From: Maratus speciosus | Taxonomy: Eukaryota; Arthropoda; Arachnida; Araneae; Salticidae | Reading direction: 5' to 3' | Length of the DNA: 64,000 nt | NCBI GenBank assembly: GCA_963932465.1 | Contig: OZ010788.1 | Location: forward strand, 674,644,484 to 674,708,483 | Shown here: in pieces, positions 10,218-20,244 of the stretch | Position numbering within the stretch: position 1 is the first letter of the stretch | Layout of the letters: each line of letters opens with the position of its first letter | The notes under the pieces: generated by a model | Databases searched by the model: none | What the model was told of the DNA's origin: nothing | Seen by the model: only the letters and a program-made list of their open reading frames with translations | Program-made: the position numbers and the translations under genes

Positions 10218-11506
10218 TACAGGGTGACACATAAATACTGTGACGTGATAAAAATGTCAATTTATTTTAATGTTTTGCCCATTTTTGAGATATGCTATTG
10301 TTTTATTCGTATTCCTCGTACTCTTTTGTTGTGTAATTTCTATTTCAACTGATAGTAATTGACTGTTTTGAAAGAAAACTTATTGTGCAAAGAAGACAAG
10401 TCAGCCATCTTCCCCTCCACAAGTGGGGATTACCAATTTCTGCGATCGCCAAATTGCATCGGGAACATGTGCATCGCGCCGTCAAACGTTTTAAATAGAC
10501 CGGAGGGATCAAAGACCGCCAACGAAAACGAAGTGGAAGACCGTTAACAACAAGGACCTCGGTGCACAGAAATATGGTCAAGAAGACGATCCATTGAAAT
10601 CCACAAAGAAACATCCGAAAAGAGGCCAAGGAGCACAACATCGACCGCGAAGACATATCAGAGAAGATCTGCAACTCATGCCGTACAAACTGGCAAAGGG
10701 ACACCATCTCACGGACCAAATGAAGGCATCAAGGCTCGAAAAGTGCAAGATGATGAAGTCCCTGTGCCACGGCGATGCACTGAATCGGATTTTCTTCACT
10801 GATAAAAAGTGTTTTGAGGTCCAACCTTTCCGGAACTTGCCGATGTAACGCGAGTTGCTACTCAAAGGGGATCCGCGCATCGTGAAGGTGAAAAGGTTCC
10901 TTTCCCGAATTCTGTGATGGTGTGTGCGGAAATTTCCGGATTGGAAAAGATAAAACTGGTCTTCGTCGCAAAAGACATCAAGATCAACGCAGAGACGTAT
11001 CAGGAGCTAACTTCGGAAGGCACCGTGATCCACTGGGCCGAAAAGAAAACGACGAACATCAAATGGAGGTTTCAGCAAGACTGACCGGCTACCCACGGAG
11101 TGAAGAAGACGTTGGAAGGGTGCGAGGCCAAACTCTCGTAATGATAGACCAAGGACGTTTGGCCCTCAAACTCCCATGACTTGAACACTAAGGACTTCGC
11201 TGTTTGGGGGATTCTGTAGCACAAACCGTGCGCAATCAAGAAAAAGTCCCTGAATTCCTTGAAACGCGCTCTGAAAAAATCCTGGGCCGAAATCACGCCG
11301 GAAACAGTCACGGCCATTTTGAGGAATTTACAGAAGCGTCTAGGCGCCTGCATCACCACTGGAGGAAGCCATTTCGAATTATCTTGATTTTTTCTTGTAC
11401 AGAATTTTATCCTCTTTCGAATGGTGAATAAAACTTTTTGTTTTGTTCGTTCAGTGAAAAGTTATGGTCTTTTATTTGCATCACAGTATTTGCTTGTCAC
11501 CCTCTA
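10218..11506 (+). mobile_element. Near-complete mariner/Tc1 transposon
   Basis: TA-flanked element of 1.29 kb with inverted ends TACAGGGTGACACATAAATA and, on the other strand from the right end, TAGAGGGTGACAAGCAAATA. About 26 bp of TIR are shared. The interior is one frameshifted transposase on the plus strand. It is distinctly GC-richer than its AT-rich neighbourhood. Confidence 0.85.
10374..11376 (+). pseudogene. Mariner-superfamily transposase, frameshifted
   Basis: The translation recovers a mariner/Tc1 transposase spread over frames. An HTH region reads ISAIAKLHREHVHRAVKRF near 10435, then GGIKDRQRKRSGRP. The first catalytic region is FFTDKKCFEV near 10792. VMVCAEISGLEKIKLVFVAK lies near 10917 and the second catalytic region FQQD near 11070. 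The third is WPSNSHDLNTKDFAVWGIL near 11160, and GACITTGGSHFE ends it near 11370. The enzyme would cut and paste DNA at TA sites. Stops and shifts (10496, 11082, 11140 area) make it inactive. It resembles the branch with a longer third spacing (maT/DD37D type), which I infer only from the motif style. Confidence 0.85.
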
Positions 11507-11660
11507 TACTTTTAGGAGAAATTTATTTTATAACTGTTCTTCGTATCTATTTGCTTTTGAAGATACCCTTTCAAATAATAAACAAGTCGGAAATTGTACG
11601 GCAAATGAGGTGCGTTCGTACTACAACTAGGTTTATAAATATTCAGATCTGGGTGCAATA
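11507..11660. other. Fragment with GGTGCGTTCGTA motif
   Basis: Short AT-rich stretch. GAGGTGCGTTCGTACTACAA at 11608 matches the terminus of the repeat at 25853-26246, so a fragment of that family is present. No gene. Confidence 0.4.
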
Positions 11661-11900
11661 GCTGCTGCAATCTTATGCAAAAATGCATAAATGCATAAAT
11701 ACACTTTTATGTAGCTTTCATTACAAAAAGTAAAAAGCTACCTATTGCAGCCGTCCGAAAGAAAACACTTCGGGAAATTTTGCTATATTTTCGCCGAGCA
11801 TGACCCCCAGATACCAAAACCACCCTCCATTGAAATGCTGACTTATATAAATTATATATACTATATATTATATACTATATATATATACAATATATATATA
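11661..11900 (+). repeat. Composite repeat, part A, ending in (TA)n
   Basis: Core landmarks in order: TAGCTTTCATTACAAAAAG, AGCTACCTATTGCAGCCGTC, ATTTTCGCCGAGCATGACCC, CCAAAACCACCCTCC, then a TA-rich run at 11850-11895. The same order occurs on the plus strand at 63205-63345 and in reverse at 18817-18985, 47493-47625 and 57028-57180. Confidence 0.8.
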
Positions 11901-12607
11901 GGTGTATATATGAAAGGATAAAAACCCTTTTTAAAATCCCAAATCCCAAATTAAATTTCAAAAATTTAAATTAAAATCTGAAGTTTTCGTCCTAACTTTA
12001 AATCTCAATCTAAAACCAGTTTTACCCCTTGTAACTTTGTTTAACAGCAATACACCTTATTACTTTCAGATATCATTTTCGGACGATCTTTAAGAGTAAA
12101 CTTGCTGACGTTCGGAAGATTCTCATTCAGTTGTGGTTAGCTCATCCCCGGGCGAGCCAAGCCTAACTCTGGCATCTGATCCCGGACAATCAATCAAAAG
12201 CTAATCAGCCAATTAAAGAAATATTCCTCCCAAATTTACAACTATGCCATCTGCTGGAAAATATGTTAAACCCCAAGATATTAGCTAAAACCCGCGCCAA
12301 AAACGAGGGAATTTGCAGATTTGAGAAACCTGTCAAACCTACGGCCATGTAGCACTCTTATAATCAACGTAACGGGCTCGAGGACCCCCGGCCGAACTCG
12401 CGAAACGGACTGTAAGATGGAGCGCCAAATAAATGAGTTCGGTCCAACAAGAGGTTTCCGAGTTCAATTATTCTCCAAATTATTTATCTACAATTTCTGT
12501 CACCATCAAGATGTCCTTTTATATGAGAAACCGGCTGCACGGACACATGCCGGGAAGTGAACCGGCCGCGACTATCCTCTAGGCAAGTCCGGAACGCTCC
12601 CGAAATA
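11901..12607. other. GC-richer island without recognised gene
   Basis: Sequence from about 12100 to 12600 is clearly less AT-rich than its surroundings (CATCCCCGGGCGAGCCAAGC, CGAGGACCCCCGGCCGAACT). The best open frame, 12321-12560, has no recognised domain. It could be a retroelement leader or a decayed gene; I cannot tell. Confidence 0.4.
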
Positions 12608-12610
12608 CAT

Positions 12611-12653
<43 letters not shown>
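12608..12653. repeat. (TA)n microsatellite
   Basis: About 20 uninterrupted TA units immediately upstream of the Penelope-like nuclease segment. Confidence 0.95.
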
Positions 12654-12655
<2 letters not shown>

Positions 12656-12665
12656 CGCTTCTCAG

Positions 12666-13448
12666 ACACAAATTGTCTCAGATCATAATTATTCAAATTT
12701 TTGTAAAGCATTTTATGTTATTTATAGTATAAAGTGCAACTTATGTAACATGAAATATATAGGTGAAACATCAGGTCCAATTCATAAACGTATCAATCAA
12801 CATCGTTCAGACTCTAATAAAAACAAAGCAAAAAATATACAGTCTACAGCTGAAATTCAACATTTTCGTAAACATCAATTTAAAAATATGACAATTGAAA
12901 TCCTTCAAATTCTAAAAAATAAATCAGAACGACTTTATATGGAGTCATCATACATGAAATATTACAACACAATTTATCCTTATGGACTTAATAGTGAAAT
13001 ATTTAATAGACCTGTCAAAGTCTTCACATCTATAAATAACACTATTGATTATTCTCCAATTTATCCTACTCTTAATCATAATTTAAATTGTAAAACAACA
13101 TGAAACAAACGTGGAAAGGGTTCATCATCAATTGTAGTTTCCAAAAAATATATCACTAAACAAATTAATGATCTTCAAAGTAAATATTTAAAGCATTATA
13201 ACTGGTTGTTAATTCGAAAATACATATTTGCTATTAAAAAGAAACAGATTGTACAACATTTAAATGTGTTTCTAGGTAAATCTTTTTCTAAACATTTCTC
13301 TGATATTTATTTTGATCTCATTATGACTAAGGTTAATCTTTTAAATATTAATTTACAAAAAAAAAAAACAGAAAAACATAAAATTCAAAACACGAATACT
13401 CAAATGATAGTAACTTTTTCAAATCATATATTTAACAAGATAAAGTAA
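12666..13448 (+). pseudogene. GIY-YIG endonuclease and linker of Penelope-like element
   Basis: One frame is open from about 12666 to 13448 except for a single TGA at 13101-13103. The nuclease core reads VIYSIKCNLCNMKYIGETS (GIY as VIY, YIG intact) and then HKRINQHRSD with the conserved Arg. AEIQHF and MESSYMKYY carry the catalytic-type Glu. A CxxC lies inside the GIY-to-YIG stretch and two His follow, fitting the CCHH finger described for nucleases of permuted Penelope-like elements. Such nucleases nick the target DNA to prime reverse transcription. After the TGA a lysine-rich linker (KRGKGSSSI, KKYITKQINDLQ) continues to the RT side. Confidence 0.8.
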
Positions 13449-13458
13449 AAAAACTAAA

Positions 13459-14340
13459 ACCCAACTACGACAAAAAACTACGCTGAAAAAGTATAAAAGT
13501 ACCCCATGAATACAGGTAAAGTCACAAGCAAATGCTAGTAATATATAGATATATTCAAAATGTACAAGTAAAGCGCTTTTGAATGATACCAAACACGGCA
13601 TATTTATCTTAACTTTATTTTTTGACGTGAACGTTAATAGAATAACGTTCACGCTGCTCTACATTACAGTTCCCGTGATCCGCGCTTTACTCTTATCGCT
13701 CATTTTTTTTAAACATCTTCAAAGCAGTCTTGTAATTATGTATAAGCATATAAATACTGGTGAAGCTCTTTCAAGTAATACCAAACACATTACATATATT
13801 TTTATTTTATACTTTTTGTCCGCTAGAGGGCATAATAGTAAATTTGGTGACAAACTTTATAGCTCACAACCAACAGAATATCAAGATCAAGACCCTTCTA
13901 ATGGCACTGCAGTGGTCTTATTCTGATTACTAAGTACCAAAGAAATTAAGAACGAAAAGATGTGAATTATATGCAATTAGCCCATAAATGCAAGTAAAGT
14001 CACAAGCAAATGCTAGTAATATATATATATTCGAAATGTACAAGTGAAGCGCTTTAAAATGATACCAAACACGGCATATCTAGCTTAACTTTATTTTTTT
14101 ACTCTGTATATTTTGTCCGCTAGAAGGCGCCACATTGAATTTGGTGAAAATCTATATAGCCTATAACCAGCGGACAATTAAGACGCTTCTAATGATATGT
14201 CATTTGTCGAATTCTGATTAGTGGTTTAGAAGTTACGAGGGAACAGATGAACATACATACATACATACATACATACATACATACATACATACATAGCCTG
14301 TCAAAATCATAACCCTCCTTTGGCTTTGCCGTAGTCGGGT
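13459..14340. mobile_element. TIR element inserted in the Penelope-like element
   Basis: The outer ends are inverted: ACCCAACTACGACAAA at 13459 and the inverse of TTTGCCGTAGTCGGGT at 14325-14340. The interior has a partial direct duplication. CAAATGCTAGTAATATATA, GTACAAGT and GATACCAAACACGGCATAT occur at both 13528-13605 and 14008-14085, and TTTTGTCCGCTAGA occurs at both 13815 and 14111. A (CATA)n run lies at about 14249-14295. No transposase is visible. Removing it joins the Penelope-like linker to its RT N-terminus. Confidence 0.65.
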
Positions 14341-14341
14341 A

Positions 14342-14669
14342 ATAAAATTAATATCAATTCTATAATTAATGATAAAAACTGTTATTTTCCTATTAATAAT
14401 CTTCGTATATCAAAAACCTTTAAATATCCGAATACAATTGGTAGAAAGATTTTTAACTACAATACATTTTCAAAAAATACATCTGCTGCAAGAAATTTTC
14501 CGTGTAAATGCAATGACCCCAATCTAAAAAAATATATAAACAATGATCATGGACATATAATCACTGGAAATATTAATATTGTTAATGATTTTAAATTGAA
14601 AAAACTAATGGGTTATGGTACTAAATATAGACTTCCATCTAAATATACTGTTAAATCTATTATCAAACA
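14342..14669 (+). pseudogene. Penelope-like RT N-terminal region
   Basis: The frame is open and reads NNLRISKTFKYPNTIGRKIF, then NFPCKCND with the CxC motif, HGHIITGNINIVNDFKLKKL and GYGTKYRLPSKY. This pre-RT block is characteristic of Penelope-like reverse transcriptases. It stops at the insertion described next, exactly at the left copy of the duplicated target ATTATCAAACA (14659-14669). Confidence 0.75.
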
Positions 14670-14809
14670 TATTAAATTATAAACAGAAGTTCTCTTATAC
14701 GTCCATTAAAAATATTTCACAAATATATATTCTAAAAACACACTCAAAATATATATTAAACATTTAATTGCTAAAAAGAACGTCAAATGTTAATAAAATA
14801 CATTAAAAG

Positions 14810-14880
14810 ATCTTAATAATTTGACATGTTTCGATTGAATTTACTCAATCATCATCAGAAAAACAAATAAACACTAAGAT
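14810..14880 (-). ncRNA. Hammerhead ribozyme motif (left arm)
   Basis: Reverse-strand copy of the motif at 14979-15049. On the minus strand the core CTGATGA starts at 14858 and the GTC cleavage triplet ends at 14823. Stem I strands lie at 14880-14873 and 14817-14810. The sequence is identical to the right-arm copy over the motif. Confidence 0.75.
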
Positions 14881-14978
14881 GGAAAATGACAATAAACTAT
14901 TACAAATGAAATTTAAAAATAAATAAATAAAAATCACGCGCGTAATATTTTAACATGTTAAGTTTATTGTCATTTTCC

Positions 14979-15049
14979 ATCTTAGTGTTTATTTGTTTTT
15001 CTGATGATGATTGAGTAAATTCAATCGAAACATGTCAAATTATTAAGAT
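14979..15049 (+). ncRNA. Hammerhead ribozyme motif (right arm)
   Basis: Core CTGATGA at 15001-15007 and GAAA at 15027-15030 flank stem II, GATTGA/TCAATC (15009-15014 with 15021-15026), loop GTAAAT. Stem III is minimal: A-C paired with G-U around AU. The cleavage triplet GTC ends at 15036. Stem I has a 3-bp base (TTT/AAA), an internal loop, and an 8-bp distal helix ATCTTAGT (14979-14986) with ATTAAGAT (15042-15049), one G-T pair. One extra T lies between A9 and stem II. An extra base at this place is known in a natural viroid hammerhead. The tiny stem III matches the Penelope-type class, in which ACATGT could pair between two molecules. Confidence 0.78.
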
Positions 15050-15145
15050 CTTTTAATGTATTTTATTAACATTTGACGTCCTTTTTAGCAATTAAATGTT
15101 TAATATATATTTTGAGTGTGTTTTTAGAATATATATTTGTGAAAT

Positions 15146-16520
15146 ATTATCAAACAGTTTACATATGATATAGATATTTTTATATATAAAATTTCAATCT
15201 ATTACAATAAACCTATTGAATATTTTAATCAATGGAAAATATTAGTAATTGGAAAATTAACTATAGCTTTAAAAAATAACATTTCTGATTTGGTTTCTAT
15301 TAACACAAAGCATTTTTTCCAACAAATTACTAAATTACAAACAAAAAACTACGTTATTACATATGTACACAAATCTCCTAATAATTATGCAATCATATGT
15401 AAGTCTTATTATCACCAACTTCTTACAACCTGTATTTCTTCTAATAAATCTTTTCAGAAAACTAATGAAAATGTAATTGTAAATAATCGTAAAATTCAAA
15501 GTTATTATAAACTATTAAATATTCTATCTACTAACTTTAATTATCCTTATTTAGTTCTTATTCCCAAATTTCATAAAACTCCAATTAAATTTAGGACTAT
15601 AACTATTGGTTGCAATACATATAATAACAAAGCCAATAAACTTCTATTAAAAATTCTTAATCAATTATATATACTTACTACAAACAATGATAATACACAT
15701 TGTATAAAAAATAGCTATCAACTGATAAATATTTTTAAAAAATCTTCATTGTGTATATAATATAACGACATATGACTTCAAAGATCTTTTTAATACTATA
15801 GACTTATTAGATTTACATAATATTATAAATGCACTATTTAAAAAGTATTATAAAAAACTGGAATTACCATATAATATAGAAACCGCTTATTTTAAATTTT
15901 TAACAAACTTCATTATCTATAATAATTATATCTTGCAAGATAACACATTATATTTACAGCACGTCGGTATACCACAAGGTGGTTGTACATCCAGTTTATT
16001 ATCAGACTTATATCAATATGAACGTACTTTTACTAATAATAATCTACATTTATATCGTTATATTGATGACATAATTTTAATTGCCACTGATCAATCTAAA
16101 ATTTCTCAATTTCCAGTTGATTATCCCACTAATTTGGAATTAACAGAAAACCTCTTATCTAGCAAGACAATTAACTTCTTAGATCTTAAAATTACAATAA
16201 AAGGCAACAAAACAATAACAGATTTATATGATAAACGTAAAGAATTTAAATTCAAAGTTAATACATTTACAAATTTTAAATCTTGTCTTCATCATTCTGT
16301 ATATCGAAATATAATATTTAATCATTTATATAGAATAAAATGTATATGTTCTTCTCATCTAATTAACAATAATATTAAAAAACTAATTAACTAATTTATG
16401 ATGCATTAAATCATGGTTTTCCAAAAAAAAATCATATATTCATATATACAATTAGTACTTACATGATCTTTAAAAAACAAATTAACACATGCGTAAACAA
16501 AATTACAAAAAAATTATAAA
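15146..16520 (+). pseudogene. Penelope-like reverse transcriptase core (one or two frameshifts)
   Basis: The frame from 15146 runs to a TAA at about 15756 and includes YLVLIPKFHKTPIKFRTI, an early RT motif. A one-base shift near 15757 restores coding from 15762. Motif A (YDFKDLFNTID), GIPQGGCTSSLLSDLY near 15968 and the catalytic box YRYIDDIILIA near 16055 are intact. NFLDLKITI and the Penelope-type thumb follow (FKSCLHHSVYRNI). After a shift near 16394 the tail continues (LIYDALNHGF) to about 16518. Catalytic aspartates are all present, so inactivation rests on the shifts and insertions. Confidence 0.85.
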
Positions 16521-18268
16521 ATAAAAAAAATATTTATATAAAAAATTAAAAATTGTAAAATAATAATAAACAATTACTATAGGATGGTTTTGTGGGTAGA
16601 TGTTAGAGTATGGAGGAGGGTGGTGTTGTCTGGATAATACGCAATGGTTAATTTAAAAAATGATGGGGCTTCTGTATTATAACTACATTTCTAATACGTA
16701 TTCTATATGTATGTTGATTTTATGTTTTATATGTAATTGGTAACATTTTATTTTAAATCATATTAAATTTAGCTTATTTAATATTTAATCAAATTCAAAA
16801 TTAACTTGTTTTTAAATTTTAGTCTACTCAGGACAATATCATAATAATTAATAATTAATAATAGTATACCATCTTTATGGTGATTAATATGCATATAAGT
16901 TTATTTGATATAACTAAAGTTATACTGTATGTATTAAGAATGGGTAATTAGTTTTTATTATTATTCCTCTATACATTTTAATATTGTTTTATTTTCAACT
17001 TTGTATTCCATGATTAATTATCGGTTTAATGTGTTTGATTGTCACAATCATATTTCTTTGCTGTTTTATGACTAATATGAAGATAATCCACACACTATAT
17101 TAGTGATCTTTAGGCAATTGGGAATTTTAGAATCTGACAATCTTCTATAAACATCCATTTTTTCCTGTTCATTTTATTAATTTATTATTTTTTATAATTA
17201 ATAGTAATTATTAAAGTTTTTTATATTTTTATTATATATAATTTATTTTATGTTATAGCATATAGCTATATTCTATATATTATCAATGTTATAAAATTAT
17301 TTAATTTTTCAGTGTAGATTAAATGGGTAAGGTAATAGAATATATTAAAAGCATTTTATTAACATTTAATTTATTTAACCTTTTTTGAATAATGATATAT
17401 AGTACGGTATTATTTATATATTAAGTGTTAATGCAGTTGTTATATTTTAAATTCATTAGCTTTTATTTGGTTCATCTTGTGACATTTGAATAATAATAAT
17501 AGTTTTAAAATAACATAATAGATGGCAGCACTAAAATTTTGTTAGGGTAATAATTTTAATTTTTTACACCAGGTGGTATTGAACGCTGATTATTGGCAAT
17601 ATTGTAATAGAAATTAAACAATTTAAAAGTGTTTTTAGGTATTTTAAATAATGTAATTATTTTCTATTTATATTATATTAATTGAATTTATCACGATATT
17701 TCAAAATGAATTAACTGAATCCATAGGTTTTAATTTCTGTGTTAACTTAACTGTTTAATTCACCTTAATCTTATCGTGCTTTTGGATACCGTGTGCAGGA
17801 AGATATTTTGAAAACAACTGGGATTTTATTGGGTATGTTGTGTAATATTTCTATTTTTTATGCTATAAATTAAATATTTAAAAGGTTGTATTGTTTTTTC
17901 CATTTCATGCCATTCGATATTATTCTGTTTTCATTTTGAAACTATTTTCTTAGTCATATTGGTTGTTTGAGTACAGGAGAAAAAAAAATTCAGCTTTTAG
18001 CTTTTTTCTCACAGAAAACAACCGATTTGCTTATATGATTGAATTCTGTACTCTTGAAAACGTAATTCAATATATAAGTTTTTCAATTATTTTTTCGGTA
18101 TCCATATTCTTCTTTTTTTCTTCCGTATTAATTCTTGTAATTAAGTATAAGGCACTTTATTTTATACATACAGTTGTATATTATAGGTTTGTGGTATCCA
18201 TTTTTATTGATATTCATTCACAATATTGCGGTTTTTGATGATGGTCGGTAATGTTTAATTAATGGTTA
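16521..18268. other. Extremely AT-rich stretch without recognised gene
   Basis: About 1.7 kb of very AT-rich DNA. A frame at 17963-18238 is hydrophobic but has no ATG or family resemblance and is probably chance. Part may be the 3' UTR of the Penelope-like element. Confidence 0.5.
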
Positions 18269-18774
18269 TATATATATATATATATATGAAAATATAAATC
18301 ATGACGTAATTCTCGAATTTTTGAACCGATTTGGATGAAATTTTTCATACGCATTGTCTAATGTCATTGTCTATTGTCATTACTAATGTCTCGACTGAAT
18401 TTGTTGCCAGCTTCATCCGCCATCTTATTTCAAAATAGCGGCCATTTCATTTTTTGAAATTTTTTTATGTTTTCTAACATTTTATACTTATAGAAAATGT
18501 TACGTTTCACGAAATGAAAACTCTTATGTATCATTTTAAACAGAATGTTAGAAAAATTAAAAGATATTTTAAAGAGCCACACAGTGTAAGTTAGCAACAT
18601 AGGTCATTTTAAAAAGAAAGTTGGGAAACCTAAAAATTTCCAACAATGTTCACAAAATTCAAATGGCCGCCATTTTAAAACAAGATGGCGGATGAAGCTG
18701 GCCAACGAACTCGGTCGAGACATTAGTGTCTACTATGCATATAAAAAATTTCATCCAAATCGGTTCAAAATATA

Positions 18775-18778
<4 letters not shown>
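18269..18778. repeat. Composite repeat part B as an inverted pair
   Basis: The left arm (18290-18477) reads CCGATTTGGATGAAATTTTT, AATGTCTCGACTGAATTTGT, GCTTCATCCGCCATCTTATT and GCGGCCATTT. The right arm (18655-18775) is its inverse (AATGGCCGCCATTTT, ACAAGATGGCGGATGAAGC, GTCGAGACATT, ATTTCATCCAAATCGG). A TA run precedes the left arm and another follows the right. Non-coding. Confidence 0.8.
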
Positions 18779-18819
<41 letters not shown>

Positions 18820-18985
18820 TCAGCATTTCAACGGACGGTAGTTTTGGTACCTGGGAATTATGATCGATCGGCGAAAATTTAGTAAATTTCCCTAAGTGTT
18901 CTCCTTCGGATGGCTGCAATAAGTAGCTTTTTACTTTTTGTAATGAAAGATACCTAAAAGTGTCCACAATTTTGGCCACCACTGT
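18779..18985 (-). repeat. (TA)n followed by composite repeat part A (reverse)
   Basis: About 18 TA units (18779-18816), then part A in reverse: TCAGCATTTCAACGGACGG, TGATCGATCGGCGAAAAT, CGGATGGCTGCAATAAGTAG, TACTTTTTGTAATGAAAGA. The TA run joins parts A and B directly, as it also does at 63341-63375. Confidence 0.8.
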
Positions 18986-19715
18986 ATATATTAAATTCAG
19001 AAATAATAGGACTTCAATAGGACGTCATCACTCTCGCAACCTAGAATCATGGCATATATCATTGTTATCATAACGTGTGATAGGATTTAATAGAGTGAAG
19101 AAAACTTTTCTTAATATCTTTTTAGTTTTTATTCGATTTTCATAAAATGTGAAATGTCGCGACACAATTCTGCGTATTAAATTTCAAGCCATTCGGTTAA
19201 GTCGTTTGTGCGCTGTTGTATTCGGACAGACGAACGGACAAACCAGATGATAACTATAGGTGCTACGTATTTATATAATTACGAACTAAAAATTAAACCT
19301 GAATCCAGGAGATATTTTCTGAATGTTATTCCAATAATTCCGAAAACAAAATTACCTGTTTTTCGACTATTAAAAGCAAAGTAATGCTTCATTATAACTT
19401 CATTAGGACGCTTCTTAATGAAAAATTCTGCTTCATATGAAGTTAATTCCTTTTCGTCAATGAACAATTTTTCAATATTATACAATATTAGTAGAATCAC
19501 TCGGTTTTACACGAATTAACCACATGTGCCTTTCAAGTAAAATAAATAAAAATGCTATATCCTACAAATGCGGCGATCACAATAACGAAGCTCTGTGTAT
19601 TTGCGCCCCTAAATCGTTAAAAAGACAATAAAAAATAACTATAAAAGTAACTAGTATGGCAACTAGTCTGTTTCGGCCACCACAAAACTTTCTTCAATGT
19701 CATTCTAATACTACA
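18986..19715. repeat. Fragment of GGTGCG-ended repeat, reverse, in AT-rich spacer
   Basis: Sequence at about 19085-19290 (GACACAATTCTGCGTATTAA, GCCATTCGGTTAAGTCG, CGGACAGACGAACGGAC, TACGTATTTATATAATTACG) is the reverse of the repeat at 25853-26060. The rest has no recognised gene. Confidence 0.6.
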
Positions 19716-20244
19716 TTAACCCTTTATCTACTGACGGTACTTGTAAGTACCATTAAAATAACTTGTCTTAAAATTCATTTAATACATCGATTCGTTGTCA
19801 CACAGTTTAGAATGAGTTATAGATACATTACTTTATCTTGTTCCAAAAGCATGATGGGTTACACAAAACAAATATATTTTTAAAAGGATGATTTCTTTGG
19901 CCTTTGCATCTTTTCAGCTTTCTTGGCGTTGAGGGAGGGGGGATTCAATTCAGAAATATTTTGATATTTCTATTGTAAGAAAATTATATTTGTACATTTC
20001 CTAATGCTACAACATACTAAGAAAAATATTTAAAATAAAAGATTGGAGTGGGGTTATAAAAAGTGCGCAAAATCAATATCAATTGAAATTAATCAATTCT
20101 TCTAAATCCTTCAATCCTTCTAAAATCCTTCTAAAATTTATTAAATGATTATATAAATCTTCTAGTGTAGTTTAAACAATTCACGAAAAATGCTTTATTA
20201 GATAAGATTTTTATGAATTCATAATTCAGTGCATAAAGGGTTAA
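19716..20244. mobile_element. TTAA-type MITE (TTAACCCTTTAT family), copy 1
   Basis: Bounded by TTAA with inverted ends TTAACCCTTTAT and ATAAAGGGTTAA. A short palindrome, GGTACTTGTAAGTACC, lies just inside the left end. Landmarks (TTATCTTGTTCCAAAAGCAT, AAAAGGATGATTTC, TTTGCATCTTTTCAGCTTTC) recur in copy 2. The TTAA target and termini fit piggyBac-like elements; no transposase. Confidence 0.75.

Larger units (their letters stand above)
14670..15156. mobile_element. Inverted-repeat insertion carrying two hammerhead ribozymes, 11-bp TSD
   Basis: The insertion is flanked by ATTATCAAACA at 14659-14669 and 15146-15156. It consists of near-perfect inverted arms 14711-14898 and 14961-15148 around a 62-bp spacer, plus 41 unpaired bases on the left. 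Each arm carries a hammerhead motif. Taking out 14670-15156 joins the RT fragments in one frame, which confirms it as an insertion. Hammerheads are known in Penelope-like elements, so this is probably a non-autonomous terminal fragment of that class in head-to-head arrangement. Confidence 0.8.
12660..16520 (+). mobile_element. Penelope-like retroelement with nuclease upstream of RT, twice interrupted
   Basis: GIY-YIG nuclease coding lies at 12666-13103, its linker to 13448, RT N-terminal region at 14342-14669 and the RT core at 15146-16520, all on the plus strand. The segments join logically. The linker ends in TFSNHIFNKIK, and the RT side begins with NKININSI followed by NTIGRKIFNYN and a CKC motif, the order known in permuted (Naiad-type) Penelope-like elements. 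Two later insertions account for the gaps: a TIR element at 13459-14340 and a hammerhead-bearing insertion with an 11-bp duplication at 14670-15156. In canonical Penelope elements the nuclease is C-terminal, so the order is diagnostic if this is a single element. Confidence 0.75.

Noticed and set aside
12321..12560. Frame in the GC-richer island considered as a gene
   Set aside because: No domain, no splice context and low complexity of evidence; left as an unexplained island.
14249..14297. (CATA)n run considered as a CRISPR-like or satellite array
   Set aside because: Simple 4-bp microsatellite inside a transposon; no spacers.
17963..18238. 91-codon hydrophobic frame resembling a membrane protein
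   Set aside because: No ATG start, very AT-rich DNA favouring Phe/Ile codons, no flanking splice or promoter evidence.
18659..18982. Minus-strand frame with repeated Tyr-Ile
   Set aside because: Read-through of the (TA)n run between composite repeats B and A.
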